Of a stretch of DNA of 64,000 bases, positions 22,473-34,578 are shown one piece after another. Each line of letters starts with the position of its first letter. Within the stretch, counting starts at the first letter, position 1. The DNA is from Hansfordia pulvinata (taxonomy: Eukaryota > Ascomycota > Sordariomycetes > Xylariales). The translations under genes and the position numbers were made by a program. The notes under the pieces were generated by a model. The model had not been told where the DNA came from and did no database searches. It saw only the letters and a list, made by a program, of their open reading frames with translations. The DNA lies in contig BJKQ01000008.1 in assembly GCA_006538405.1 (NCBI GenBank), positions 2,108,001-2,172,000 of the forward strand. The letters are read 5' to 3'.

Positions 22473-25400
22473 GAGGGGCAAACCCACATCGCAGCCTCGT
22501 CTCCTCTCCCGCCCTCTCTCTTTCTCCCCCACCATCGCCGCCTAGGGGGTGTTACCTTTTGCGCTGCTTCATGGGGGGGCTCCTGGAGATCCGCGCGCCG
22601 TTAAGCGCACAGACGCGCCACAGACCCAAATGGTGAGGTTATTGAGAGAATAGTTCGTTCCTACTTGCCCCCCAAGAGCGGCGACGCGGCTTTTTGCTTT
22701 CCCTCGAGGGCGTGTACGGGGTACTCGCACGCACGATACGCGTGCGTTCTGGCCAGCGTGCCAGTCTCGCCAACGCTTGGCAGGTACTGCGTTCGCGACT
22801 CTGCAGATCGGACGACCTCCCGTCTTGTGGCCTCCCCCTCCCACCTGTAAGCGTAGAAAAAAGTTAGGATTTGACGCGCGCACCCGCGCATGGCCGCACG
22901 GTTTGGCCCAATTGTGCGAGGTCACCAAGGGCGAGCGGCTTATTCGTATGAGGGTCATCAATGAATGAACGGTTCCTATTCTTGGGCTTGGGTCCGCCCG
23001 CCTCCTCCCCACATGACTGATTGAACCCACCACTCCTGAGATGCCGTCCGTGCTTTCAGGGGCAGCATTCGTCAAGGCGATCAAGTGGATGAGTACGAGT
23101 ATCGTACTGTGATACTCGCACGCGTCCCCACCAAGGGGCACGCGCCATCCGATCATCAGCGTTGCGCCCCGTCGCTGTGCCGGCCTCGACAACGATAGCG
23201 GATGATCTGACCGGGCGCGCTGTGGTCGTCCGCACTCGGACGTCGTAAGCTGCCAGAGACGTTCTCAGTGGGTTCCGCGCCGTGTCACCAGCCCAAGTCC
23301 CTGGGGGTGTGGCTGAAGCTCCAACACAGCAAAGCACAGCACGGTGTGGAGGCTCCCGGCTCCTCATGTTGGTCATCGGCTTACGACCTCTGTTGTGCGT
23401 CTCTAATACACGTCATGAGCCGCGTCTGGATGCTTCGATTTCGAGGGCCCGGGGACCTCACGTGACGCAGCGCAGTGCTGAGTGGCCGGCTGATCCTCTC
23501 GGGCTGACGACGAATGGGCTTGCAGCTCGTAGGGGTGAGGGATGAGGCTGGATAGACAGGCAGCGGGCGGGCGGATGCTGATCGGGAGCCAGGCGCCACG
23601 CCAGCCCTGGCCCGGCAGCCTTCTTTTCGCTGTTGAGCCCGCGGATAATCCCGACTCGCTCCCGCGGCCCGCCGGCGATTGTTGGTTGCTGGCCACCATG
23701 AGATCGAGTCACGATGCATGCCTGCTTACCTGGCTGCTGGTCTGCCTGTTGGTCTGCCTGCCTGCCTGCCTGTTTGTCTGCCTGCCTGTTTGCCTGCCAC
23801 GGCAGCGGGGCTAGGCGAATTATGACTGGGACTTGTACAGTTCCCTGCGCGCATGTGCAGGCAAGCCCGGCGGTCTGCTGCCAAGCCAGGACGTCAGATG
23901 CTCACCGAGCACCAACCAAGCCACCTGGGCGACGTGTTGACCGCATGTAGGATGCCAAAGATGCCGCAAGCGGGCTAGTGTAGCCCTTGTCCAGGGTTCT
24001 TATTACCGGGGCCCCAGGCTTTTCGCGATGCCACCGCCTTTGACACCGGAGCGAGGGGCTGGAGTTCCAGCCCTGGAGAGAATTACAAGTAGGTATCGTC
24101 CTGTTCAGGCGTCAAGCTGACACATCCCTGTGATGCCTTTTGTGCACAACCCGGTGGTGATAACCGGCTGCGCTGCTCTGCCGTCGCATCCCGTGTGGTT
24201 GTGCGTACTCCTCCTTTCCTTGTTCATGTGGGCCTCGTTGAACGTCGTCTGGCAGGCGCGCAAGTGGGCGCAGATGCGCCTGCGATGATGGCATGCGATA
24301 CTATCTTGGGCACAGGGGAGATGAAATTCCATTCAAAATTCCCCATGGCGACATGCGTCCATGCGCCTGTTGGGCCGGGGCGGGTACGGGTTGACCAGGT
24401 CGTGTGTGGGTGCTTATCCCGTACGTCGAGATCAGCCAACGTCCGCGAGCACGACCCCTCGAAGGGCCCTCGGCGGCCCTCTCAGGGCGTCAGCGTTGGA
24501 CTGTTGGGCTCGGACCACCACCTAATTTGCAGAGGCAGGCTGGGGGAGTCGCTGGAGGCGCAAGAGGCCACCGAGCCCTTCCCGGTACGCCCGTGCTGGG
24601 GGGACGCAAGGCCGGCCCTTGGGTCCCACGCCGGAGACATGATTGGCCGCTGGAAATTATCAGCCGTGAAGCCTAATTTTGGGCTGGGCGATCTGATTTG
24701 CTCACAATTAGCGCCCGCCCAGCCAGACGCGGGACCACGGGGGGTCTGGACGGTGGAATGGGGGGAAGGGGTTGCCGGCCAACCTGATCTCTTGTCCCCT
24801 CGAGCTATTAATAGCATCCCGGCGACGCAAGTAACACACCCCAGCACATTGGATCCCAGCAGAGCACTCGCCTGCGGCAGGCTCTCTGCAGACGTTGTTT
24901 CGAGGCAGCGATCCCTGCCCTCCCGGGACAAGGAGCCGGCGGGCACTGGCCATCCAGCGGCTTGCCCGCTTCATTCTGCATGCAGATTGAGTGACCCTCT
25001 CTTCGGCATCGCGACGCAGCATTCGGGGGGCGCGTATGCGGCAAGCCTGCATCGGATTGTGCTGGCTTTACGACACTGCCCTGGGCCCTTTCCTTTGCGT
25101 GTCTTGGTCAGCTGCTGCTAATGGTGCTGCTCAACAGTTGTGGCTCGCGGGTGGGAAACGTGTGCAGGCCCGGCGTGTGCCGTGGCGAGCCCGACCATTC
25201 TGAAGTCATGGGGTCAGCCGTCCGGAGAAAGACCCTGAACAGCGGAGTACGAGCAAGGTGACTTTCTCGATTCGAACAAGGATCGCGCGCGCGACAGGTA
25301 TCGGTCCTGCCCGAGTTGGGTCTCGCCGGTAGGCCACTGGCGACGGCGGGAGAGATGGAAAGAGAGACAGAGAGAGAGTCAGTAACCTGGGCGGACAAAG

Positions 25401-27435
25401 AGTGCTGTTCCTCGAAACCACCAACCTGAGCCGGTGCCCAGGCGCGAGGGCGTCCCCGTAGGTCACGATCTTACCCAGCCAGGCAGCGACTCCGATGTTG
25501 GAGCGACCCTAGGCGCCGACCACTTGCCCATAGCCAGCGGGCAGCCTCGCTCCGGGGCGCTGGACCTGGCGTGCCCGCTGGCTGGGCTGCTGTCCATGAC
25601 CGCGCAATGGTGACGAGAAGTGGGTGCGCGCCTGTGCGGAAGCGGTGCTCGTTGGCTATGGTCGTGACTGGCTGGGAGGCTGCATGGGTGTGGTGGGATA
25701 CCCGCCCGCACCCGCGCAAGTCAGGCTTCCAGGATCAAAGGGCTGATCCTTCAAGTCTCGGTAGCGCGCACGAAAGGCCGTACGGAGACAGGCTCGTGGT
25801 TGGATGGTGGACCAACGCGGCCGAATGGGCTTGGTGACGGGAGAGAAAGGCCGGCAACTCCTTGTTATACGTGGCTAGCAACCCCGGCTCGCTCTGGCCA
25901 TGTCTTGTGGGCGGACATACCGTTTCGGCTACTTTGCACGGACAGAGGCCTCTTGTTGTCGTTGTCGCCTTCGTCTCATGTAGTCGCCCTCGTCGTCTAC
26001 TGGAGGCAGCCTGCGATCGTGTTGCTGCGCTCATATCTTGCAAGCTGATCGCTGGTGCCGGATTCGATGTACACGTAGCACAATAAGGCCTTTCGCTGGG
26101 TAAGGTTCTGTTCGAGTGGTCTGCGGCGGTCCGCCTGGCTGGCGCCTGTGGAATGGGGAGAGGGTGGCAGAGAGGGCTCGCCCTCGAAGACGCCAGAAGC
26201 CGTGAGGGCGTGGAGACGAGTGAGATGGGGCTGGACCTTGTGTACTCGATACCGGACCTCTTGCCAAATTGCCGTTCGATTACAGAGCCTTGTAAGCGTG
26301 GAGCCCGTACCGGTACTCAAGTACGGTCGGAGACACGACCCAGTACGAGTACGAGGTGAAGCCCACTCGGGTGCCTTGGCTACCCGCCAGGCCCGCTTTC
26401 CAGCACGCTCGCTCCTCGTGCTTCAGCAGCTGCAGCAGGTTGCGCTAGTCCTCACAAAGCCGACTATATGTGGGGCTGCTTCACAGCCAGGGACGAGTAC
26501 ACGCACTCGTCCTTGTGCTCACAGCGATACCATAGTCTTACAGCACGAACAAGGACCGTTTGAACGAACATCTACCGCCAGCATGGCTCACCGGAGATTG
26601 CAAGATCTCAATGGGATACTGTCCAGCTTGACACGGATTACGTTGAGCAGTTTGGGCTTTGTGGTGATACGCATGCAGGCGTCCGTCTGCCTCAGGTTAG
26701 CGTATCGCGTGCACGAGCGCTCTCGTAGCGCCGTCTCCACCGAAGTACTCGAAGAGCCAGGAGCGATTGAGGGCCTAGCGCTTGTGCGAGAAGGTACGAG
26801 TACCCTCGCGCCTGCCCCTTACGACTGGAGTACTTGTACTCACACGGGTCTATCTTCCAGGCCCCAGGTGAGCTAGCCCCAGGATAGAATAGCGCTGGAA
26901 TAATTATAGCAGCACTCTGGCGCAACTCATCTATCCGCACCTGCTCCGGCCGTGTCTCGTCCCCTCTTGCTGGGTATTCTGCATGGCAAGTGTTACGGAG
27001 GAATTGCCCTGCGAGGAGGTTCTCTCTCGGGTAGTCGTACTCGGCCTGCGACTCGCACTGCAACCGCTGCCGTGGGCACAGGCGCTTGATCGACGCCCCG
27101 TGGACGCCGTCCAACTGTCACGACTGGCGATTGCGAGTGTCCAAGCCACAGATCTAAAAGTAGACAATTCTGATTGGCAATATCACACCCGCATGGTAAC
27201 AGCCCAGACGGCCTGCTTGTTCTGGCCGCTACAGACATCTGATTGTACCTAAGCAGCCCTGGCCCTGGCCTGGTCGACGGTGTTTGGGACTGCGCTAGTA
27301 CAGCCAGACCAGGAGATGTGTACTTTCTGGCTTGGTGAAGTACTCGTACCCGCACGGCCGTTTTGTGGCGGCCCTGAGCCGAGTAGCCCCCTTGGCAGCT
27401 ACGAGTACTGCGGCGACGGTACTTTCTCTCTTGTG

Positions 27436-27465
27436 AGACGAGACGAGACGAGACGAGACGAGACG
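27436..27465. repeat. (AGACG)6 pentanucleotide repeat
   Basis: Six perfect AGACG units. Read on the other strand this is a CGTCT pentamer, one base different from the TGTCG array near 5954. Confidence 0.95.
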
Positions 27466-28947
27466 CCGGGAGGCCGAGTGCTGCGGTCCGTGGAGTGTAT
27501 CTGTGCTCATGGTCACCAGTACTCGTGCCTGGCCCAGCCCCACAGATGGTCCCTCGACCCTGCTGGAGCCAGAGGTATCGTCTGCGAGGCCGAGAACCTG
27601 AGAGGCCTGCCAGCCACTGCGCACCTGCATGTACCTACCTGCTCAACCTACGAGTGGTCCCCTTGGTCGCTCGCACGCAAGCACCGGCCTCCCCTGGACG
27701 CCCGCGCCCTGCTGGGGTATCCAGTACGAGCACTCGGCCAGCGCTATCCGCAGCTAGGCCCGGCCTTGTCTCGTCTGCTCATCCTTCTCCTCTCTCTTTG
27801 GCCCTGTCTCTGCTGCCATCGCGACACCTCATCCATCCTTCTCCCCTTCCTTCCCTCTCCTTCCCCCCCTCCCCGTCTCTCCTTCACCCGCCACCGCCCT
27901 TCCCTCTGCCGCCAGGGCATCGCCAGCCGCTCGATTTTGCATTCCACTGCGACCGCCGACGCCAATATTATGGTGTTGTAGGGCCCCTCGCAAGTGTCTA
28001 AGCGGTGGGTGGACCACGAACATCTGCGACGTCGACGACGAAGACCAAGACGCACGCGGCCATTCTTCGTCACTGTGCATGCTTGCGCCTGTCTTGTCTT
28101 CGACACCTGGGAAACGAGACAGCACACGCTAATCAAACAGCCATCCTCCGAAGGCCTGAGCCGCCTCGCCCTGTTTCGTCTTGCATTACACGTTGCCGAC
28201 AAGCCCCCGTCCGGCGCGACTGTACAGCGCACACACGCACGCGCCCATGCACAGGCTCAGCACAGGCAGTCTACGAGCATCTTTATTTAGGCGCACGCAC
28301 TGACCCAATCTCAAACCCAAACCCAAACCCGACGCGGGCGGCGCGCTTTTCAAACGCTGCACGACTCGACATCTGCGCTGAAGATACGGCGTACGAGTTA
28401 GGTAGATCCAGAGGTACGAGCGCCCTAAGTTAGGTGGACAGCGACCCGGGTAGTGCGTCCCGCCGCGCCCCTGCAGCCCCCGTGCTTTTACCACGCCTGC
28501 CGCTACTCCTGCTCCTCCCGCCCACAACGGACTATTACCATCACCTACTCCCACCCTCATTCACTCATTCGACTCATCCATCCCGCCAATCCAATCCACC
28601 CACCAACCATCCAATCCTTCCACCACCTAATCCACCCACCCGTCCGCTCTCTCGCTCGCCCACGTCCCGCCGCCTGTCCGCCCTCTCTTAATCAACCTTT
28701 CGCCTCTTCCCCCCCTCACGACGACATCGACGGTGACGGCGACATCTACGACCACAACGACAATACTGGTGGAACGGCGCGCATAGCCTCCCGGGAGAGT
28801 GCCAGCCACACTACTCACCTGTACTGAGAGGGGAGCCGGGATCCAGCAGCGCTGTCCTGCTTGCGTGCACTCACATACCACCGACCTCCAGCGCACCACT
28901 CGCATCCCGTCGCGGCTGCCTGTGGCGTGTTCTGGTCAGCCTCGAAC

Positions 28948-31563
28948 ATGCCTTCTGCCGCGTCACGACGAATGTACGAGGACCAGATACCCTCCTTCAT
29001 GTCCATACTTGACCCTGAGGCTGCCAACATCGACGACAGGGGCCTGGTCACCGTCGTCGACTCGAAATACATGGGCATGGACCCTGCCTGCGGCCCCAAG
29101 ATGGCTACGGCTCAGCCCCAGCAGCAGCACAACCTCGCCCAGGGCCACATTGTCCAACAACAGCACCTGCGCCCGCTTGCCGCCGACCCGTCGCATCGTC
29201 ACAATGACAGCACATCGACGCAGAACTCCGAGTCCGCGGGCTCCTCCCCCACGACGACCCTGACCACCGACACGTCGTCGCTGTCCGACCCTTCGCCTTC
29301 GTCGTCCCCAGACTCGCCCATCACCAACAACCTGATTCCGCTGAACTCGTATCCCGCCACTAACTTTGGCGCGCTACCCAACACGATGAACAATTTGACC
29401 GTCAACGATTCGAACAGCAGCTTGCCTAGCCCTGCGCCACTCGTGCCGCCGCCCACCTCCAACTCGAACCAGGTCAGCAACCTGAGTTTGAGGCCCATGA
29501 CCTCGCCTTCCCCCAGAAGACGGAACATGAAAGGGCTCTCTATCCAGCCTCCCTTTGGCGGAAACCACTCGGCGAACTTGGTTTCCGAGCCCTCCTCGCC
29601 CTCCTTCATCAAGCCTCAGATCCCGAGCATGAAGAAGAAGCCGAGCAACCTCAGTCTGAAGACTGATGCCGCCGGCCTCAACCTCGGCGGTCGGCCTGGC
29701 CTGACACTCGCGACGCCAAGCTCTCCCGGCCTGCCTCCCATCTTGCAGCGCCGCTCATTGAAGCACTCGACCTCATCGCCCCACATGCTGTCCGGTATGA
29801 AGTCGTCCACATTTGGCCCTCCTGGTGGCATGGGGTTCCCCTCTCTTGGCGAGCGCGGCACCTCCGGCTTGTCGGAAGCCCTGCGACCTCAGAAGTCGGG
29901 CCTGGGTGGCCCCGCCTGTGAGTCGACTATCATGGAGGAGGAACCCTCTTCCCCGATCCGCGCCCAGCACGCTGAGCTCGGCGCAAACGGCATGGAGCTG
30001 CTTCATGACGAGTCGGAGAACAACGAGGACCACAAGTCTCCAGGCTACCCCGATGGACCTATTGCCATCTACGATGACAACGTTTTTCTTTACTTGGAGC
30101 CCAATGCCGAAGAGGCGGCCAAGTTCGACTTGGTCATCAACGTGGCCAGAGAAGTCCAAAACCCATTCGATGCGCAGAGCAGCGCCAAGTCACCGACGCC
30201 CGACACCGCCATGACGACGGACAGCTTCGCCACCGCATTTGAATATCCCTCGAGCGACCGATCCTCCGAGACTCCCACCACTCCCCGTGCCAACCCGTTC
30301 CACCAACCCGAGTACATTCACATGAAGTGGGACCACAGCACGGATATTGCGCCCGAGCTGATGGCTCTTTGCGAGAAGATTGAGAAGACGGTTCAGGAGG
30401 GCAAGCGGGTACTGATCCACTGCCAGCAAGGTGCCAGTCGATCAGCCAGTCTTATCATTGCCTACGGTCTCTACCGAAACCCTGGCCAGAGCGTCAACGA
30501 TGCCTACTACAAAGCCCAGGCCAAGAGCAAGTGGATCAGCCCTAACATGAAGCTCATGTACTGCCTGCAAGACTTCCAGAAGGAGGTGAGCCAGAAGATG
30601 CAGGCGCCAAAGCTGTCGGCCTCTGGCTCGCGGTCGGGAAGAAACGATGCCAAGCACCGCCTTACGCACTCGGCGTCCGAGGCGATTGACATCAAACACA
30701 AGGAGCCGCTCAGTGCCCCACTGCCGGAAGAAGGCGCAAAGCCAACCGCCAACAGCCCCGATCGCTCCGGCAACCACGCCAGGGGCAAGTCGACTCCGAA
30801 TATGGAGGCCATTACCCCAGGTCCGTCTTCGGCTCCGTCCAGCTTCTCGTGGGTCGAAAAGACACAAGGGAAAGAAGCCGGATCACGAATCGGCGGGTCG
30901 GGTTTGAGAATGCAGTCGCTGGGCGACGCTTTCTTCGCAGACCCCAAGACACCGCCCAAGCCAGCCAACCAGCTGCTCCAGCCCCCACAGCCTCAGAGTG
31001 AGCCGAAGCGCAAGCTGAAGGCCAAACCGTCTATGGAACTGCGCCCGGCACCCAAGCATCAACGCAGCATGGTGGAACTGAAGACCAAACACGCACCCGA
31101 GTCCATTTTTTCGCCTACCTCGACAGACTTCCCACCACCGCCTCCGCTACCGTCGACGTTTGGAATGCAGCCCCTGGGACATGGTCAGCAGCTCGGTCTC
31201 AGCGGGGTTCAGAGTTTTGGTTTCTCCAGCATGATTCGACCATCGACGTCAGCTGGGCCCCAAGCCCCGGTCGACAGGGAAATCAACATGGACGCAGCTT
31301 TCGCTGCGGAGGATGCGCTGATGTCGCCTCGAGCCGAAACCATGACCAACAACCCCTTGCACGACTCATTCTCCGAAATGGCGGGGATGCAGTTCGTCGA
31401 ACAACCTCCGACACCGGCCGACGACCTGTTCTCTCCGCGGGCTAATATGTTCCCTCGCAATTCCCTTCGAGTCTATGGACGGCCCACTCAAGTGGCAGAT
31501 CCCCGAAGCCCACCGACGAAAGGAGAGACGCCTATCACGCGGTCAATCGACGATGTCTTATAA
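28948..31563 (+). CDS. Dual-specificity protein phosphatase, Msg5-like (871 aa)
   Basis: A single uninterrupted frame. The ATG at 28948 (A at -3) is the first ATG of the open frame; upstream in-frame sequence only offers TTG. The N-terminal half (about 1-370) is Ser/Pro-rich and disordered. The catalytic region covers about residues 370-550. It starts with IAIYDDNVFLYLE and FDLVINVARE and contains the signature HCQQGASRS, with nucleophile Cys492 and Arg498 of HCX5R. A candidate general acid is the Asp in KWDHSTDI, about 55 residues earlier. QSVNDAYYKAQAKSKWISPN follows. The C-terminal 320 residues are again low-complexity. In yeast, Msg5 inactivates the MAP kinases Fus3 and Slt2; a MAPK-phosphatase role is inferred here from family membership. 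The window contains none of its likely substrates. No intron is needed. Confidence 0.92.
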   Translation: MPSAASRRMYEDQIPSFMSILDPEAANIDDRGLVTVVDSKYMGMDPACGPKMATAQPQQQHNLAQGHIVQQQHLRPLAADPSHRHNDSTSTQNSESAGSSPTTTLTTDTSSLSDPSPSSSPDSPITNNLIPLNSYPATNFGALPNTMNNLTVNDSNSSLPSPAPLVPPPTSNSNQVSNLSLRPMTSPSPRRRNMKGLSIQPPFGGNHSANLVSEPSSPSFIKPQIPSMKKKPSNLSLKTDAAGLNLGGRPGLTLATPSSPGLPPILQRRSLKHSTSSPHMLSGMKSSTFGPPGGMGFPSLGERGTSGLSEALRPQKSGLGGPACESTIMEEEPSSPIRAQHAELGANGMELLHDESENNEDHKSPGYPDGPIAIYDDNVFLYLEPNAEEAAKFDLVINVAREVQNPFDAQSSAKSPTPDTAMTTDSFATAFEYPSSDRSSETPTTPRANPFHQPEYIHMKWDHSTDIAPELMALCEKIEKTVQEGKRVLIHCQQGASRSASLIIAYGLYRNPGQSVNDAYYKAQAKSKWISPNMKLMYCLQDFQKEVSQKMQAPKLSASGSRSGRNDAKHRLTHSASEAIDIKHKEPLSAPLPEEGAKPTANSPDRSGNHARGKSTPNMEAITPGPSSAPSSFSWVEKTQGKEAGSRIGGSGLRMQSLGDAFFADPKTPPKPANQLLQPPQPQSEPKRKLKAKPSMELRPAPKHQRSMVELKTKHAPESIFSPTSTDFPPPPPLPSTFGMQPLGHGQQLGLSGVQSFGFSSMIRPSTSAGPQAPVDREINMDAAFAAEDALMSPRAETMTNNPLHDSFSEMAGMQFVEQPPTPADDLFSPRANMFPRNSLRVYGRPTQVADPRSPPTKGETPITRSIDDVL

Positions 31564-33181
31564 CGAGACCTTCCCGGGGTACGGGAGGCTCGCACAGTCG
31601 CTTCGGATCAGACTATAGCTTCCAGCATGCCAGCATACTGAAACCCCTTCCCGCATCGTGTAGAGTGGGTTGTTGGGTAGTGGCGGCAAAGTGAGCTTCA
31701 AATCAAGGTTGACTCACTCATCATCTGGTATAGCAGAGACAGCTGATCCGCCAAGTCTACAACTCTTGCTCGTCTGCAAGATGTTCCATTTGTCTACCAC
31801 CATCTTCATCTTCACTATGTCCCCCAACTTCGTATCGACCGACTTTGATTCCACACATTTTCGATTCATAGCGACTACGCTGCCTTGCTCTTGCCAGCGC
31901 AGTTCGGCAACTCGCGACTCCTCGTTTTCTTCGGCACACAGGCCTGTGCTCGCTGATGACGAGGATTATCCGACAACTTTCCAATGTTTTAATAACTCGG
32001 CGGAATCCGGTACGACTACGACACAGGATGAGACCCAAGGTCCTCCGCACCATCTAGCCGCAATTTATAATTATGCGGTATAATTTCATATCTTGACGAC
32101 ACGACGGCCTCGGGGTTCTGGCTACAGGAACGGGAATAATCTTCTTGGGCAACCCATCACCTTTGTTTTCATTTTATCCATTCCCTTCGGATACGATGGA
32201 TTAGTCCGGCGAGACTTAAGCAATAGGGAAAAAGCATGCACGCGCGTGACTGGCGTTCGAGGCGTCCAGGGGAGTCTCGGTCGATAGAACCGAGCAAAAC
32301 GATCGGCCGAGCGACTGAGCGACCAGGGAGGCGTGGTGGCGACGATTCCTGATCGCTATGGCAGGCTCACATAAGAAGGTGAGCATATATTCATTCGGGC
32401 TTACCGCCGCCCACTTGTACATAAATGAATGAAGAAGACACCATCTTGCATTATTCTTGTGCCGTTATGAGTGACATGGTCCAAGTCTACCATCTTATAG
32501 CATGCCTGCTATATGCAATCTCATAACTTATCTTATTTGACTTGCCCTTCTAAGCTTTCATGCTATTAAACATATAAGCACTTCATCATCTCAATCCCAG
32601 GCCAGAAGGAGCCAAGGTGCCCTGCCTGAGAATAGAACTGAAAGCTAATCAGATATATACATCAAGTCTGCCCTAATAAAGAGGTTTATACACAAGCACA
32701 TATCAGGTAGTCCTGCCTGGGCAGCTGCATGTGACCATCACGAATGCACACTGGTGCAAGGAAGACCCGGGACGAAATGATTTAATAAAGAGAAGAGAAA
32801 GACAAAAGCTTGAAACTCCATTATGCCGATCTATATGCAAAGGACAACTAGATTGTTACACAGATCCCCTCCCCTGGTCGAGTTCTTGAATAAGCCCGTA
32901 ATCAGAACGCGGGTCTCTTCACCTCTCCGCCCCACGCCTCGTGACGTGAATTCTCAAGGCCGAGCGAGCGTCGTCTGGGACTTCCATGGGAAACGGGTCG
33001 CGAGGAGTGTGGGTAGGTGTTCTGCCCCACTGTATAGCCCGCATGCCCTCTATCCTCTCTCCCCTTCATTCAAAGCTTGGACTGGTCTGGGTACACCGAA
33101 CCTATCTTGTGTGGACTGCCCCGCTTGCCTTGCTTCTTCGTTTTTCCTTCACTTCAATGATCAAATCGCTCGCCAAACCTC
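31564..33181. other. Convergent 3' intergenic region
   Basis: The region lies between the phosphatase (+) and the transporter (-), so both genes end here. The segment from 32380 to 32830 is clearly AT-richer than average and has no long frame. It includes AATAAA-like words (for example TTTAATAAAGAG near 32781) that could serve either transcript. No gene is supported. Confidence 0.6.
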
Positions 33182-34578
33182 TCAAGAGCTCTTCTTCTTG
33201 GCAGCCTCCTCCTTGGCCAGCTTCTCGCGACGGGCAATGGCCGCCTCGACACCGATGCCGCCAAAAACGAGCCCGACGCCAAGGACCTGCATGCTCGTCA
33301 AACGGTGGCCAAAGGCCACAACCGACAGAATCATTGTCACCATCTTGCGCGTCACCGTGACAGTGACGAGAAGTACCGACGAGAAGGTCGACAGGGTGTA
33401 GACTGTTGGATCAGGGTCAGTGCTGATCCATCGAGGCACAAGGTAGAGAAGGGGATGAACACAGGCAAATGAGATGCGACTCACAGATGAAGACCTGCCC
33501 GACTGCTCCGCAAGCCGCGAAGCCTAGCAGGTCGCGCCAGACGGCAGGGTGGCGGGCCATGAAAGCGAGGGCCTCGGCCAGCTCTCCAGCGCCATCGCCG
33601 GCGTCGCTCATGCCCAGCCAGGCCCCTACCGGGGTGGCAGCGAGGAAGGGGCTGAGGGCCAGGTAGCTGGCGGTGACGGCCGTGGCCATGAGGTTGTTGG
33701 CGCACATCATCTGCGGACCCGAGTAGGGGCGGAAGGCGCCAAAAATGTAGTCCTGCGTCGAATTGGTCAGGCCGTCGAAGAGCAGGTTGACCGACAGCAG
33801 CAGCATGCCCCATGCGGCGTTCTTGTCGCTGTCGTCGAGGCCGCCGGCCTTCTTCTTAGAGGCGCTGCCCGAGTGCAGGGTGAAGACAGCGACGCCGGCG
33901 GTGACGGCGGCGACGACACCGTACTTGTAGAGCGGGTAGCTGCGACGGAAGACGGTGACGTGCAGCAGCATGACGGGCAGCAACTTGCAGCTCTTGGCGA
34001 GCAGGAAGGTGACATAGTCGATGTGGGCGAGCGCAGCGTAGCCAAAAGGCGAGGCGAGCGAGCTGGTGACGGCGACCAGCAGAAGGGGCGCCAGGATGGC
34101 GCGCGAGGGGATCACGGGCGCCATGCGCGCGCCAGCCGGAGTGCTCCACCACAGGTAGAGGCCGCCGGTCAGCGCCGCGAACAGCGACTGGATCGTGTTG
34201 AGGAAGACGGGGTACTTGAATTTTTCGGTCGCGCCAGGGAGGCCATGGGGGGTCGTCGTCAGCTTCTCCTGCAGGTATGCCCACGTCAGGCTGTGGGTGC
34301 GCTCGAGTTAGCTGGCGTGTCTGTTGATTGGCGCTGATAGGCCTCTTGATGGTACGGCAAGGGAAGGGAGCGGCCTACAATGAGCCGTAGATGCCAGCCA
34401 CGGCTATGAAGAGCTGAGTGACGCCAGCCTCGGGCTTGGCTTGGGGCGGGTTGACAACTGCGCCGTTGCCATTGGGAACTTGCGCCGGACTGTTGTCGCT
34501 CTTGGGCGAGGCGCTCTGCCGGGTGACGTATTCAGACGACACTTGGCGCTCGATGGGCTTGGACTTGGATCGCGCCAT
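33182..34578 (-). CDS. HUT1: UDP-galactose transporter homologue Hut1 (SLC35B1-like), three exons, 408 aa
   Basis: Exons are 34578-34379, 34290-33485 and 33402-33182, separated by introns of 88 and 82 bases. Phases match: TT|C restores GSFLTWAYLQE and T|TC restores GQVFIFYTLSTFSS. The product is a multi-span membrane protein of the nucleotide-sugar/drug-metabolite transporter fold. It has family landmarks FLTWAYLQE, FGYAALAHIDYVTFLLAKSCK, LLFDGLTNSTQDYIF and VTVTVTRKMVTMILSV. It ends in KKSS, a KKXX retrieval signal, which agrees with ER residence of the yeast and animal family members. Known relatives move nucleotide sugars or ATP/ADP across the ER membrane; the substrate here is not shown by sequence. 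Length matches the usual 330-420 residues. The N-terminal 50 residues are hydrophilic and variable. Confidence 0.93.

Larger units (their letters stand above)
15342..28947. other. 13.6 kb region without a supported protein gene
   Basis: Open frames here are short, overlap on both strands and are mostly low-complexity. The longest, 24195-25121 (+), has no motif I recognise and overlaps equally open frames on the other strand. The region carries the microsatellites listed separately and many GTACTCGTAC-type motifs (18965, 21185, 22348, 26343, 27341). The last 500 bases before 28948 are C-rich and probably form the leader of the phosphatase gene. Small multi-exon or noncoding genes could be hidden here. 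Confidence 0.45.

Noticed and set aside
24195..25121. 308-codon open frame on the plus strand
   Set aside because: No motif, signal or plausible intron structure is present, and several equally open frames overlap it on the other strand. GC-rich sequence readily gives such frames.
28310..28331. Telomere-like CAAACCCAAACCC repeat
   Set aside because: There are only three units, and the unit is not the TTAGGG/CCCTAA found at most filamentous fungal telomeres. It lies inside a leader region.
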